From assembly GCF_030687495.1 (NCBI RefSeq), contig NZ_CP117435.1, positions 3,290,501 through 3,354,500 on the forward strand: a stretch of DNA of 64,000 bases, read 5' to 3'. A model generated the notes under the pieces. It saw only the letters and a list, made by a program, of their open reading frames with translations. It ran no database searches and was not told the origin of the DNA. A program made the position numbers and the translations under genes. The first letter of the stretch is position 1. Each line of letters opens with the position of its first letter. This document shows, one piece after another, positions 1 to 8,381 of this stretch. The stretch is from Pseudomonas sp. FP453. Its GTDB lineage: Bacteria; Pseudomonadota; Gammaproteobacteria; Pseudomonadales; Pseudomonadaceae.

Positions 1-1502
1 CGGCAATGGCCAGCCCCGGCAAGACCGTGCGCACCCCGGCGTATTACTACGACAAAGACGACGTGGCACTGGTGGGCACCGCGCGCGCATTGCTGGATAA
101 CACCGGCAAGGCCAAGGGCGTGTTTGTGGTCAGCGTCTCGCTGAAGAACCTCACCGAGCTGGTCAAGAGCATCAAGCTCGGCGAAAGCGGCTACGTGATG
201 CTGATCGAAGACGGCGTGGTGCTGGTGGACCCGCGCGACAACGGACACAACTTCAAGCCCCTCAAAGACCTTGGCGAACCCTACGCACAGTTGGCCAACA
301 CCGCCCAGGGTTCCACCGAGGTGGTGATCAATGGCGTGCGATACATGGCCAATATCTGGACCTCGCCCGGCCTGGGCTGGCGATATGTCGGCCTGATCGA
401 ATACAGCGAAGTGATGGCCGAGGCCACGCGCATGACCTACCTCACCAGCGCGATCGTTGCGGTGCTGGTGCTGATCTTCGGGCTGGTGGCGGCGGCGTTC
501 TCCAAAGTCATCGTCAAACCCATCGGCCAGGTCAGCACCGGCCTGCAGTCCATCGCCCAGGGCGAAGGCGATTTGCGCCACGAACTGCACGTGCAGGGCA
601 AGGACGAAACCGCCGAGCTGGCCGGCTGGTTCAACAAGTTTCTCGCGGCGATCCGCCAGTTGATCCAGCACATCGGCGCGGCTTCGGCCAATTTGCAGGA
701 TGCTTCACGGGTCAACCGTGAAGTGGCGAACAATATGAACGACGCTGCGGGGCGCCAGCGCGAGGCGGTGGAATTGGTCTCTACGGCGTTCAACGAGATG
801 GTCGCCACGGCCAACGAAGTCGCCCGCTCGTGCAGCGGTGCCGCCGAGTCGGCGGAGAACGGCCACCGCCGCGTCGCTGAAGGCAAACAGCAGATCGAAG
901 TGACCACCGACAACGTCAACCGCCTGGGCCGCCGCCTGACTGAGTCGTCCCAGGCCATGGTCGAACTGGAAGCGGGCAGCCGCAGCATCAACCAGATCCT
1001 CGGCACCATCCGCGCCATTGCCGAGCAGACCAACCTGCTGGCCCTCAACGCCGCCATCGAAGCCGCCCGGGCCGGCGATCAAGGTCGCGGTTTTGCGGTG
1101 GTGGCCGACGAAGTACGGGCCTTGGCCAAACGCACCTCGGACTCCACCGGCGAGATCGAAAACCTGCTCGGCACCCTGGAAACCAAGACCCAGGAAGTCA
1201 CCCAGAAAATGGGCAGTTGCCTGGACCTGTCGCGGGCCAGCGTGTCGTCCATCGAAAGCGCGCGGGACAGCTTCGAGGGCATCCAATTGTCGGTCAACGA
1301 AATTCGCGACCAGAACCTGCAGATCTCGGCCGCCGCCGAGGAACAACACAGCGTGGCGGAAGAGATCAACCGGCATATCCAGCAGATCTACGACGAAGCG
1401 CGACTGGTGGAAAGCCTGGCCAACTCGGCACAGGACGACTCGGGGCGGTTGTCGAACCTGTCGGATGAATTGAATGGGTTGGTGGGGCGGTTCAAGTCCT
1501 AA
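1..1502 (+). CDS. Methyl-accepting chemotaxis protein (5' end outside window)
   Basis: C-terminal part of a transmembrane chemoreceptor that signals to CheA/CheW. The open frame runs in from the left edge; an ATG at position 6 is probably internal, because only the end of a periplasmic Cache-type sensor is present (about residues 1-140 counted from that ATG). A membrane segment follows (about 143-165, [13 protein letters not shown]), then HAMP (about 166-218) and the cytoplasmic coiled coil. The conserved hairpin tip reads [20 protein letters not shown], followed by [18 protein letters not shown]. No C-terminal CheR-binding pentapeptide is seen. The ligand cannot be inferred because the sensor domain is cut. 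Confidence 0.93.
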   Translation, partial: AMASPGKTVRTPAYYYDKDDVALVGTARALLDNTGKAKGVFVVSVSLKNLTELVKSIKLGESGYVMLIEDGVVLVDPRDNGHNFKPLKDLGEPYAQLANTAQGSTEVVINGVRYMANIWTSPGLGWRYVGLIEYSEVMAEATRMTYLTSAIVAVLVLIFGLVAAAFSKVIVKPIGQVSTGLQSIAQGEGDLRHELHVQGKDETAELAGWFNKFLAAIRQLIQHIGAASANLQDASRVNREVANNMNDAAGRQREAVELVSTAFNEMVATANEVARSCSGAAESAENGHRRVAEGKQQIEVTTDNVNRLGRRLTESSQAMVELEAGSRSINQILGTIRAIAEQTNLLALNAAIEAARAGDQGRGFAVVADEVRALAKRTSDSTGEIENLLGTLETKTQEVTQKMGSCLDLSRASVSSIESARDSFEGIQLSVNEIRDQNLQISAAAEEQHSVAEEINRHIQQIYDEARLVESLANSAQDDSGRLSNLSDELNGLVGRFKS

Positions 1503-1521
1503 GCCTTGCACACCGGTCACT

Positions 1522-1621
1522 TGTGGGAGCTGTCGAGCTTTAGCGAGGCTGCGATGGCGGTGGGTCAGGTGACAGAGGTTTCGCCTGTGCCGCCGCTATC
1601 GCAGGCAAGCCAGCTCCCACA
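1522..1621. repeat. REPIN (paired REP elements, inverted)
   Basis: Two REP units face each other. The left unit starts TGTGGGAGCTGTCGAGC and continues through GCGATGGCGG; the right unit ends CTATCGCAGGCAAGCCAGCTCCCACA. The two halves use different stems (GTCGAGC/tttagcgaggct on the left, GGCTTGCC-type on the right), so this is a heterodimer. It lies just downstream of the chemoreceptor gene. Confidence 0.85.
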
Positions 1622-1772
1622 GTTTGAACGGTGTACACGTGCGCCAACCTGCACACCCAATCCGCTGTGGGAGCAACTGTCTTGGCAGTTTATTAAAAAA
1701 CATCATTACGGCAGCCACACAGCCGCCCACAGCCTATGCCGTGTACTACTCCACTAGTGATCGCGTAGTTGA

Positions 1773-2689
1773 TTACGCTACGCAATCGCTCCACTCCGAG
1801 CCGTCTCGGATCATTGCATTCAGGCGTATCAACAACACTCGCATGCAGGCGATAAGCGCTACTTTTGCGCATTTTCCTTTATCACGCAGAGCTTTATATC
1901 GCGCGTTGAATTCAGGCTGAAAGCGAATGACGGACCAGCACGCCATGTAGAGCGAGCGTCGGACCGAGAACCTCCCACCGCAGATATAGCGCTTACCTTT
2001 GTGCTTGCCACTGTCGTTGTTATACGGAGCAAGGCCCGAGAGTGCGGCGATCTCACGACGCCCAACGCTGCCCAACTCAGGCAGGTAGGCCATCAAGCTA
2101 GCAGCGGTAATAAGCCCTATTCCTTTGACCGAGCACAATTGTGAAACCCTTTTTTATTAAGGTTTTCAACGCTTTGGCGAATCTGTATATCAACTGACGC
2201 TATGACTTTGGCCAGGTAATCGATATGGCTTTTCAGCAGGTTTTTAACAGCATCAGAAGAGGCCGTTTTGACACGACGCTCATCGTCGCTTCGCTGCTGA
2301 ACAAAGTTCTCGCGCTGGTGCACCAAGGCTCGTAAGTCGTTGTTCAGGGCTAGTAGGCTGGCTTTTTGGGGGCTTGATAGTGGCCGCGAAATGGGCAAGA
2401 AGCTTTGCGTCTATTGGGTCGGTTTTAGCTTGCAACCCCAACGCTCGGGCAAAGCTCCTGGCCCGGCTGGGGTTAATCCTCACAACTTCCAAATCTGCCG
2501 CCTGAAGTGCTTTCATGACCTGGCGCTCGTAACCGCCCGTCGCCTCCAGCACCACACGACTAACGGGTGACTCTTCAGCCAACGAATCAGCCGTGAAAAA
2601 CCGGCCGCTGTGTTGGAGCAGCTCATCTCAGCTTGGGAATCGAGCTGCGCTTCAAGATCGTCTTTTGAAACATCGATGCCTGCAAACAT
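1773..2689 (-). pseudogene. IS110-family DEDD transposase, frameshifted
   Basis: Four consecutive fragments in changing frames make up one transposase. The N-terminus, MFAGIDVSKDD (ATG at 2689, preceded by AAGAGGG), carries the first DEDD-type acidic residue. It is followed by VVLEATGGYERQV and TDPIDAKLLA, which carry the further acidic residues, then a coiled linker (about 2398-2150). The C-terminal Transposase_20 region has VKGIGLITAASLMAYLPELG and the serine motif GGRFSVRRSLYMA (about 2130-1773). At least three frame changes lie between these blocks, so no full-length recombinase can be made. Family identity is secure; the indels could partly be sequencing errors, but three in one gene favours genuine decay. 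Confidence 0.88.
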
Positions 2690-2730
2690 GGCCAAACCCT
2701 CTTACACTCAAAAGTGAGAGCGCTCTGGCG

Positions 2731-2864
2731 GGGCCCACGCTTGTAACTGTTCGAGGTCGGCTCGTTCAACTGTTCGGGCTCAATAACCAGAGTGGAGAGG
2801 TGGATGGCAGCTTAGGCTCCCACACGTGCTTCAAGCACCGCTGTCAGTCAGCTTGCCATCCACC
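2731..2864 (-). ncRNA. Candidate IS110 bridge RNA (two guide loops)
   Basis: The minus strand upstream of the transposase folds into two stem/internal-loop/hairpin modules. Loop 1 (2799-2864): stem GGTGGATGGCA/TGCCATCCACC, inner hairpin around 2826-2838. Its 5' side carries GACAGC (2840-2845) and its 3' side TGTGGGAGC (2816-2824). Loop 2 (2731-2780): stem GCCC/GGGC, inner hairpin CGAG/CTCG. Its 5' side carries AACAGTTG (2767-2774) and its 3' side ACAAGC (2739-2744). Loop 1 segments match the REP target and loop 2 segments match the element's two ends, the arrangement known for IS621 bridge RNA. The fold is hand-drawn; transcription is inferred. Confidence 0.65.
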
Positions 2865-2903
2865 GCTCTCATCCACAGTCTAATCCCGGCGAAAGACACA
2901 AGC

Positions 2904-2994
2904 TGTCGAGCTTTAGCGAGGCTGCGATGGCGGTGGGTCAGGCAGCTGGGATGTCGCCTGTGCCGCCGCTTTCGCAGGCAAGCCAGCTCCCACA
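2904..2994. repeat. REPIN, right portion, separated from its first 9 bp by IS110
   Basis: Continues TGTCGAGCTTTAGCGAGG... to CAAGCCAGCTCCCACA. Its missing first nine bases (TGTGGGAGC) lie at 1666-1674, on the other side of the insertion sequence. Otherwise it is nearly the same as the REPIN at 1522. Confidence 0.82.
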
Positions 2995-3040
2995 GTTTGA
3001 ACGGTGTACATCTGAACCAATCTGCAAACCCAATCCCTTG

Positions 3041-3183
3041 TGGGAGCTGTATACACCTGCGCCAACCTGCACACCCAATCCCCTGTGGAGCTGTCGAGCT
3101 TTAGCGAGGCTGCGATGGCGGTGGGTCAGCCAATACAGGTTTCACCTGTGCCGCCGCTATCGCAGGCAAGCCAGCTCCCACAC
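3041..3183. repeat. REP fragment plus REPIN
   Basis: A short REP start (TGTGGGAGCTGTATAC, about 3041) is followed by a spacer and a full REPIN (3084-3183) that begins TGTGGAGCTGTCGAGC, with one G lost from the usual GTGGGAG, and ends CAGCTCCCACA. The spacer GCGCCAACCTGCACACCC also occurs at about 1641-1658, and a diverged form at about 3013, so REPIN and spacer have been duplicated together. Confidence 0.8.
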
Positions 3184-3235
3184 TTGATTGGGTTCACACT
3201 TCAACATCCGGGAGTCGTCACCTAGCACAGCGCAA

Positions 3236-3721
3236 TCACATCGTCAGACGATGCACCTCAATCACCAACCCCTCCTCCTCACTCGGCACACAGAAGTGAC
3301 GGGTAATCAGATCAAACTCCGCATCCGTCGCCGCAAAATCATGCTCGCCCCGGGCATTCCTGGCGTGCAGCCGGGCGCGGCACGTGGCGTCGTCCAGTTC
3401 CAGGTAATGCAGGCAGTGCGGCACCTGGGCCGTCTGCGCCAGGCCACGCAGCCACTCGCGGTTGGCCAGGGTGTTGGCCGGAAAATCCAGCATCACATTG
3501 ACCCCCGATTGCAGCAAACGGATCACCAGCGGCTCGAGCACGCCGCGGATACGTTGGGCGCTGCGCAGGTAGTCTGCGATGGTGAGGATCTCCCCCGGAT
3601 AGAGCTGTGCCAACCAGTGGTCTTCGCTGAGCACAATGGCGGCGTGTTCGGCAGCGAGGCGGTTGGCGAGCGTGGATTTGCCGGAGGCGATCTTGCCGCA
3701 CAGCAGATGCAGGATTGGCAT
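3236..3721 (-). CDS. AAA/zeta-type P-loop kinase
   Basis: 161-residue single-domain ATP-binding protein. Walker A GKIASGKST sits near the N-terminus (about residues 8-16), followed by SEDHW, where zeta-type and AAA_33 small-molecule kinases place a substrate-contacting acidic residue. The C-terminal half has an Arg-rich lid (CRARLHARNARGEHDF). The start MPILHLLCGK is chosen over an upstream Met because GGAAACG precedes it and the P-loop then falls where the family has it. Substrate unknown. It is followed by a divergent outer-membrane protein gene and stands alone on its strand. Confidence 0.75.
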   Translation of the reverse strand: MPILHLLCGKIASGKSTLANRLAAEHAAIVLSEDHWLAQLYPGEILTIADYLRSAQRIRGVLEPLVIRLLQSGVNVMLDFPANTLANREWLRGLAQTAQVPHCLHYLELDDATCRARLHARNARGEHDFAATDAEFDLITRHFCVPSEEEGLVIEVHRLTM

Positions 3722-3892
3722 GGGGACGTTTCCTTGTGTCGGGTCAAAGAGAATGCCCGCCGCTGCATGGCAGGGCAACGCTCTTCAATCCCTGAACTAT
3801 GCTCTAGCAGCCATTGGGAGCCCAGCGCGTCCGAAGGCACTGGGCGCGGCGGTTGATGCCCGCCATCCATGGCCTTTTGGATAGGAAGTCCT

Positions 3893-4843
3893 ATGACCAG
3901 ACAGACAAGCGTATTGGGCCTGCTCGCCCTGCTCCCCCTGGCCCTGGCCCACGCCGACGATGGTGGCATCAGCTTCTGGCTGCCCGGCCAGTTCGGCGCA
4001 CTCGCCGCTGCCCCGGTCACGCCTGGCTGGAGCCTGCCGCTGATCTACTACCACGTCAAAGCCAGCGATGACAAAAACAAGGCCTTCCCACGCGGCGGGC
4101 GTACCGTGGTCGGGCTGGATGCGGAGGCCGACCTGCTCTTCGCCAGCCCCACCTACACCTTTGAAACCCCGGTGCTGGGCGGTGCCCAGGCGGCGATTTC
4201 GGCGGTGGGTGCGGTGGCGCGGTCCGAAGCCAGTATCGATGCGACGGTGACCGGCCCGCGCGGCCGTTCGTTTTCCGGCGGGACCCACGACAGCCTCAAG
4301 GGCGGCAGCGATCTCTACCTGCTCGGCACCTTGAAGTGGAACCATGGCGTGCACAACTTCATGGCCTACACCATGGGCAATATTCCCATCGGCGCCTATG
4401 ACCCCAACCGCCTGGTGAATATCGGCCTGGGCCACGCCGCCCTGGACGCCGGCGGTGGCTACACCTACTTCGACAAGACCAACGAATTCTCCGCCGTGGC
4501 CGGCATGACCTACAACTGGGAAAACCGCGACACCCGCTATCAGAACGGCATCGACGCCCACCTCGACCTCAGCGCCTCGCACTTCTTCACCTCGCAAACC
4601 CTGGTCGGCCTGGTCGGCTACTACTTCGAACAAGTCACCGGCGACAGTGGCAGCGGCGCGACCCTGGGGGATTTCAAGTCACGGGTCGCCGGGATCGGCC
4701 CGCAGGCCGGGCATTTCTTCAAGGTGAGCGATGAGTTGTGGTACGCCAATATCAAGGGTTATTACGAGTTCGACGCCAAGAACCGCCCCGATGGCTGGAA
4801 CATGTGGGTGTCGCTGGTCATTCCCCTGAATGGCAAGAAATGA
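3893..4843 (+). CDS. SphA/phenol-MetA-type outer membrane protein
   Basis: 316 residues with a signal peptide (MTRQTSVLGLLALLPLALAHA) and a beta-rich body of alternating aromatic/polar strands ending in ...MWVSLVIPLNGKK. This matches the family annotated as MetA-pathway/SphA-type outer membrane channels, thought to admit small aromatic or lipid-like molecules. The start at 3893 follows AGGAAG by about 6 bp; a longer frame from 3869 would put eight residues before the signal peptide. The substrate is not indicated by the neighbours. Confidence 0.72.
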   Translation: MTRQTSVLGLLALLPLALAHADDGGISFWLPGQFGALAAAPVTPGWSLPLIYYHVKASDDKNKAFPRGGRTVVGLDAEADLLFASPTYTFETPVLGGAQAAISAVGAVARSEASIDATVTGPRGRSFSGGTHDSLKGGSDLYLLGTLKWNHGVHNFMAYTMGNIPIGAYDPNRLVNIGLGHAALDAGGGYTYFDKTNEFSAVAGMTYNWENRDTRYQNGIDAHLDLSASHFFTSQTLVGLVGYYFEQVTGDSGSGATLGDFKSRVAGIGPQAGHFFKVSDELWYANIKGYYEFDAKNRPDGWNMWVSLVIPLNGKK

Positions 4844-4849
4844 CCGTCC

Positions 4850-5878
4850 TCACGCCGTGCGCCGCTGCCAATGCTCATAGAACGCCAGCGACGCGACGTT
4901 CTTGTCCTTGGCCTCCAGCATGATGTCGAACCGGTCGAGAAACTGCAGCGCGTAGTCATTGGTCCAGCGGTTCCACATCTGCGCGCTGTGGCCGTACAGG
5001 TCGCGCTTGGACACCACCTGCATCAGCGCGTCCATTTCCAGTTTGTGGTCCGCGTCAAAGCCCAATTCTTGCAGGCTCTCCTGCGGCTGGGAGTAATGCA
5101 TGGTCGGGCGCACACCACGCCAGCTGTCGATGACCCGCGCGACCCGTTCCGAGTGGGGGTCGATGTAGTCGTTTTCGTTGATCCAGCAGTGGTGGATATC
5201 CAGCACCACCGGCGCCAGGTCGGCGACTTGCAGGCAGTGGTCGAGGCCGTAGGTCTTCTCGTCGTTCTCGAAGGTGATGCAGTTGCGCGCCACGTGCGAC
5301 AGGCGCGCCCACACCGCACGCGTGCCCTCGACGCCCAGGCGGCCGGCGATGTGCACGTTGCACTTGAGGTCCTGGAACCGCTGGCCGTAACCCATCATGC
5401 GGATCATGTCGGCGTGGTATTCGAATTCGGCCAGGCTGTTTTCCACCACGCCGGGGTTTTCCGAGCCGAGCACGCAATATTGGCCGGGGTGAAAGGACAG
5501 GCGGATATCCGACGCCCGCGCCAGTTCGCCGATGGCGGCAAACCCCTCGATCAACTGCTGCGCGATGGCCGGGTCCTGGTACACCGCGGCGACCTTCGGG
5601 TGGCTGTAGAACGGCAACAAATCGCTGCTCAGGCGCAGCATGCGCAAGGTCGGCGGCAACCCGGCAACGTAGCGCAGCAGGTGCAGTTGCGCGGCAAGGT
5701 TATGGGTGACAACTTCCACCAGCTTGGCGCGGGCCACTTGGGGCGTGACCCCGTCCATCCAGCGCAGGGTGGTGGTGCGCGGGTTGTACGGGCCTTCGAT
5801 CAACTTCAGGGCACTGGCCGAGAGCAGGCGTTCGGGATGCTTGTATTGGCATGCAAAGCCGATGCGTGGATGAGTCAT
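4850..5878 (-). CDS. uvsE: UV-damage endonuclease (UvsE/UVDE family)
   Basis: 342 residues, TIM-barrel metal-dependent endonuclease that nicks 5' of UV photoproducts. Family landmarks: RIGFACQYKHPERLL at the N-terminus, LSFHPGQYCVLGSENPGVVE, NVHIAGRLG, CITFENDEKTYGL, APVVLDIHHCWINENDYIDP and MHYSQPQES. The His, Glu and Asp residues in these blocks are the expected metal ligands. Divergent from the MarR-GNAT gene, with a 140-bp spacer. Tail to tail with the SphA-like gene (7 bp apart). The sequence continues past the ancestral barrel by about 40 residues, normal for the bacterial form. Confidence 0.87.
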   Translation of the reverse strand: MTHPRIGFACQYKHPERLLSASALKLIEGPYNPRTTTLRWMDGVTPQVARAKLVEVVTHNLAAQLHLLRYVAGLPPTLRMLRLSSDLLPFYSHPKVAAVYQDPAIAQQLIEGFAAIGELARASDIRLSFHPGQYCVLGSENPGVVENSLAEFEYHADMIRMMGYGQRFQDLKCNVHIAGRLGVEGTRAVWARLSHVARNCITFENDEKTYGLDHCLQVADLAPVVLDIHHCWINENDYIDPHSERVARVIDSWRGVRPTMHYSQPQESLQELGFDADHKLEMDALMQVVSKRDLYGHSAQMWNRWTNDYALQFLDRFDIMLEAKDKNVASLAFYEHWQRRTA

Positions 5879-5959
5879 GGGAGTGCCTGGCGGAGATAAG
5901 GGCGGGATGATACGGGGTTAGGTGTTAGTCGACCCAGGAGGTTCAGTGCATTTTGCACA

Positions 5960-6002
5960 TTGACATGATTGCCCAAGGCAACAATATAATTGCCCAAGGC
6001 AA
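5960..6002 (+). promoter_or_regulatory. Promoter with two MarR-type operators
   Basis: Consensus -35 TTGACA (5960-5965) and -10 TATAAT (5985-5990), 19-bp spacer. Two identical palindromes TTGCCCAAGGCAA lie at 5969-5981 (in the spacer) and 5990-6002 (over and just past the -10), 21 bp apart, so on the same DNA face. They are placed to block RNA polymerase and fit autorepression by the MarR-GNAT product. A further palindrome GTGCA-TTT-TGCAC is at 5946-5958. Confidence 0.75.
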
Positions 6003-6018
6003 CCATCTGGACTCCATC

Positions 6019-6939
6019 ATGTCTTCCACCCTCCTTGTCGAACGCGCCGGCATCATCCGTGGTTTCAACCGTTTCTACACGCACCAGATCGGTGTGTTGC
6101 AGGAGCACCTGCTGCAAAGTGCCTTCTCGCTCACCGAAATCCGCGTCATGTACGAGCTGTCTTCCCGTGGCGACCTGACCAGTGCCGACCTGTGCCAGAT
6201 GCTCGGCCTGGATGCGGGCTACCTGAGCCGACTGATCAGCGGCCTGGAAAAGCAAGGCCTGATCCAGAAAGTCCGCTCGGTCACCGACGCCCGCGCCGTG
6301 CAATTGCACCTCAGCGACCTCGGCCGCTCGGTGTTGGCGCCCCTGGAGCAAAAGACCCAGGACGAAGTGATCGCCTTGCTGCAGGCCCTGCCCGAACCGC
6401 AACAGCAGCAACTGACCGCCGCCATGCAGCGCATCCAGACCCTGTTGCAAGGCACGCCGCCGAGCTTCCTGCTGCGCGATCCGCAGCCCGGCGACATGGG
6501 CCTGGTCGTGCAGCGCCAGTCCGCCCTGTATGCGCGTGAGTACCACTGGAATTGGGAGTTCGAAGCGTTGGTGGCGGAGATTGTTGCCAAGTACTTGCGC
6601 GAATTTGATCCCAGCGGCGAGCGCTGCTGGATCGCGGAAAAGGACGGCGAGGTGGTGGGTTCGGTGTTCGTGGTGCGCCATGACGACAGCACCGCCAAGC
6701 TGCGTATGCTCTACGTCGACGCCAGCGCACGGGGCATGGGCATCGGCCAGCGCCTGGTGGATGAGTGCCTGCGGTTCGCCCGGCATGCCGGCTATAAACG
6801 CATGGTGTTGTGGACGATGAGCGCGCTGGTGGATGCACGCAAGCTGTACCAGAAGGCGGGGTTTGAATTGGTTGAAGAGGAGCCCACCCAAAGCTTTGGC
6901 AAGGAACTGATCAGCCAAACGTGGGCGCGGGACCTCTGA
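6019..6939 (+). CDS. MarR-type regulator fused to GNAT acetyltransferase
   Basis: 306 residues. N-terminal winged helix of the MarR family (about 1-140, LTSADLCQMLGLDAGYLSRL as recognition region), C-terminal GNAT domain (about 150-306) with the acetyl-CoA loop VDASARGMGIGQRLVDECL. This fusion is common in proteobacteria; the acetyl acceptor is usually unknown. The start at 6019 is preferred over 5953 because the longer frame would translate through the promoter and operators described at 5960-6002. Likely autoregulated through those palindromes. Confidence 0.85.
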   Translation: MSSTLLVERAGIIRGFNRFYTHQIGVLQEHLLQSAFSLTEIRVMYELSSRGDLTSADLCQMLGLDAGYLSRLISGLEKQGLIQKVRSVTDARAVQLHLSDLGRSVLAPLEQKTQDEVIALLQALPEPQQQQLTAAMQRIQTLLQGTPPSFLLRDPQPGDMGLVVQRQSALYAREYHWNWEFEALVAEIVAKYLREFDPSGERCWIAEKDGEVVGSVFVVRHDDSTAKLRMLYVDASARGMGIGQRLVDECLRFARHAGYKRMVLWTMSALVDARKLYQKAGFELVEEEPTQSFGKELISQTWARDL

Positions 6940-6943
6940 AGCA

Positions 6944-6969
6944 CTCCCGCGCTGCAGGCAGCGCGGGAG
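6944..6969. terminator. Bidirectional hairpin between convergent genes
   Basis: Perfect 12-bp stem CTCCCGCGCTGC / GCAGCGCGGGAG with a 2-nt loop, lying in the gap between the MarR-GNAT and ExuT-like genes. There is no T-run, so its efficiency as an intrinsic terminator is uncertain. Confidence 0.6.
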
Positions 6970-6977
6970 GTGACGCA

Positions 6978-8381
6978 TTAAAGGTCAGTGATTTCCTTGT
7001 GGCGCGGCACCAGCGTCTTCATCACGCTCCAGGCCACCAGGTACGCCAGCGCACAGATCGCGAACATGATCATGTAGCCCGTATGGATATCGTTGATCGA
7101 CTTGTAGTAGTCGAACACCCAACCGCCGATCTTGGTCATCACCACGCCGCCCAGGCCGCCGGCCATGCCGCCAATGCCGACCACCGAGGCCACGGTTTTC
7201 TGCGGGAACATGTCGGACACGGTGGTGAAGATATTGCACGACCACGCCTGGTGCGCCGAAGCACCCACACCGATCAGCAACACCGGCACCCAGAAGCTGA
7301 TATAGCCGAACGGCTGCGCCAGCAGCACCACCAGCGGGAACAGGGCGATGATCAACATCGCTTTCATGCGCCCGTCATATGGCGCGTCGCCCCGGGCCAT
7401 GAAGTAGCTGGGGAACCAGCCGCCACCGATGCTGCCGACCATGGTCATGCTGTACAGCACCGCCAGCGGCATCACGATATCGGCGCCTTTCATGCCGTAT
7501 TGCGCCGACAGGTACGTGGGCAGCCAGAACAGGAAGAACCACCACACGCCGTCTGTCATGAACTTGCCGAAGGCGAACGCCCACGTCTGGCGGTAGGTCA
7601 GCAGCTTGAACCACGAAACTTTTTTCCCCACCGCACCAGTAGGCGCCGGGCTGAATGCCTGTACGGTCTCGTCACTGCGGATGTAGGCCAGTTCCGCCGC
7701 CGACAGGCGCTTTTGCCGCTCGGGTTTCTCGTAGAGCGCGATCCACACCGCCACCCACACAAAACCCAGCGCACCAATCACGATAAACGCCGCTTCCCAG
7801 CCCCAAAGACCGGCGATCAACGGTACACAAATCGGTGCCAGGATCGCGCCAACGTTGGCGCCGGAGTTGAAGATGCCGGTGGCGAATGAGCGTTCTTTCT
7901 TCGGGAAGTATTCGGCCGTGGCCTTGATCGCAATCGGAAAGTTACCCGCCTCGCCAATCGCCAATACCGCACGGGACAGCATGAAACCGGCAATGGACAC
8001 CGGAATCACCGCCAAGCCAATCGCCCCGCTGACAGCGGCGATGCCCTCGCCCATCGGCACCGAGAACGCATGCATGATGGCGCCCGTGGACCAGATGCCA
8101 ATCGCCACCACATAGGCGGTCTTGGTGCCGATCTTGTCGACCAGGCGCCCGGCAAACAGCATGGAGATGGCGTAGACAAACTGGAACACCGCCGCGATGT
8201 TCGCGTAGTCGGTGTTGCTCCAGCCAAATTGCGTGGACAGCTGTGGCGCCAGGAGGCTGAGCACCTGGCGGTCGAGGTAGTTGACGGTGGTGGCAAAGAA
8301 CAGCATCGCGCAGATGGTCCAGCGATAGTTGCCTACCGCCTGGCCAACGCGCTGGGCGTTGATGGGCTCGTTCAAGTTCAT
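6978..8381 (-). CDS. ExuT-like MFS organic anion (hexuronate-type) transporter
   Basis: 467 residues, 12 predicted membrane segments, anion:cation symporter branch of the MFS. Features: NYLDRQVLSLLAPQL after TM1, FAGRLVDKIGTK in the A-motif loop, RAVLAIGEAGNFPIAIKATAEYFPKKERSFATG in TM4/loop, where the ExuT/GudP/DgoT relatives have closely similar residues. Likely substrates are hexuronates, aldarates or aldonates; no catabolic gene sits beside it to decide. The upstream region holds palindromes and a motif shared with the NTF2-like gene at 25767. The A-rich leader (AACAAAAATAAAAAAG on the minus strand) resembles a Crc/Hfq site. Confidence 0.82.
   Translation of the reverse strand: MNLNEPINAQRVGQAVGNYRWTICAMLFFATTVNYLDRQVLSLLAPQLSTQFGWSNTDYANIAAVFQFVYAISMLFAGRLVDKIGTKTAYVVAIGIWSTGAIMHAFSVPMGEGIAAVSGAIGLAVIPVSIAGFMLSRAVLAIGEAGNFPIAIKATAEYFPKKERSFATGIFNSGANVGAILAPICVPLIAGLWGWEAAFIVIGALGFVWVAVWIALYEKPERQKRLSAAELAYIRSDETVQAFSPAPTGAVGKKVSWFKLLTYRQTWAFAFGKFMTDGVWWFFLFWLPTYLSAQYGMKGADIVMPLAVLYSMTMVGSIGGGWFPSYFMARGDAPYDGRMKAMLIIALFPLVVLLAQPFGYISFWVPVLLIGVGASAHQAWSCNIFTTVSDMFPQKTVASVVGIGGMAGGLGGVVMTKIGGWVFDYYKSINDIHTGYMIMFAICALAYLVAWSVMKTLVPRHKEITDL

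Larger units (their letters stand above)
1675..2903 (-). mobile_element. IS110-family insertion sequence, decayed, inserted in a REPIN
   Basis: About 1.23 kb. Left flank ends TGTGGGAGC (1666-1674) and right flank resumes TGTCGAGC (2904). Joining them restores the REP sequence seen intact at 1522, so the insertion point is known to within about 2-3 bp; a GC core is shared by target and element end. There are no terminal inverted repeats and no target duplication beyond the core, as expected for IS110. On the minus strand the element reads: 5' end with structured RNA region (2903-2690), transposase frame (2689-1773), short 3' end. The transposase is broken, so the copy should be immobile unless supplied in trans. 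Confidence 0.8.

Noticed and set aside
1741..1830. Inverted repeat GATCGCGTAGTTGATTACGC as an IS terminal repeat
   Set aside because: It lies inside the 3' end of the element, next to the transposase stop, not at its boundary; more likely a terminator or structural part.
1500..3240. CRISPR-like array
   Set aside because: The repeats are inverted REP pairs with irregular spacing, not direct repeats with uniform spacers, and no cas genes are present.
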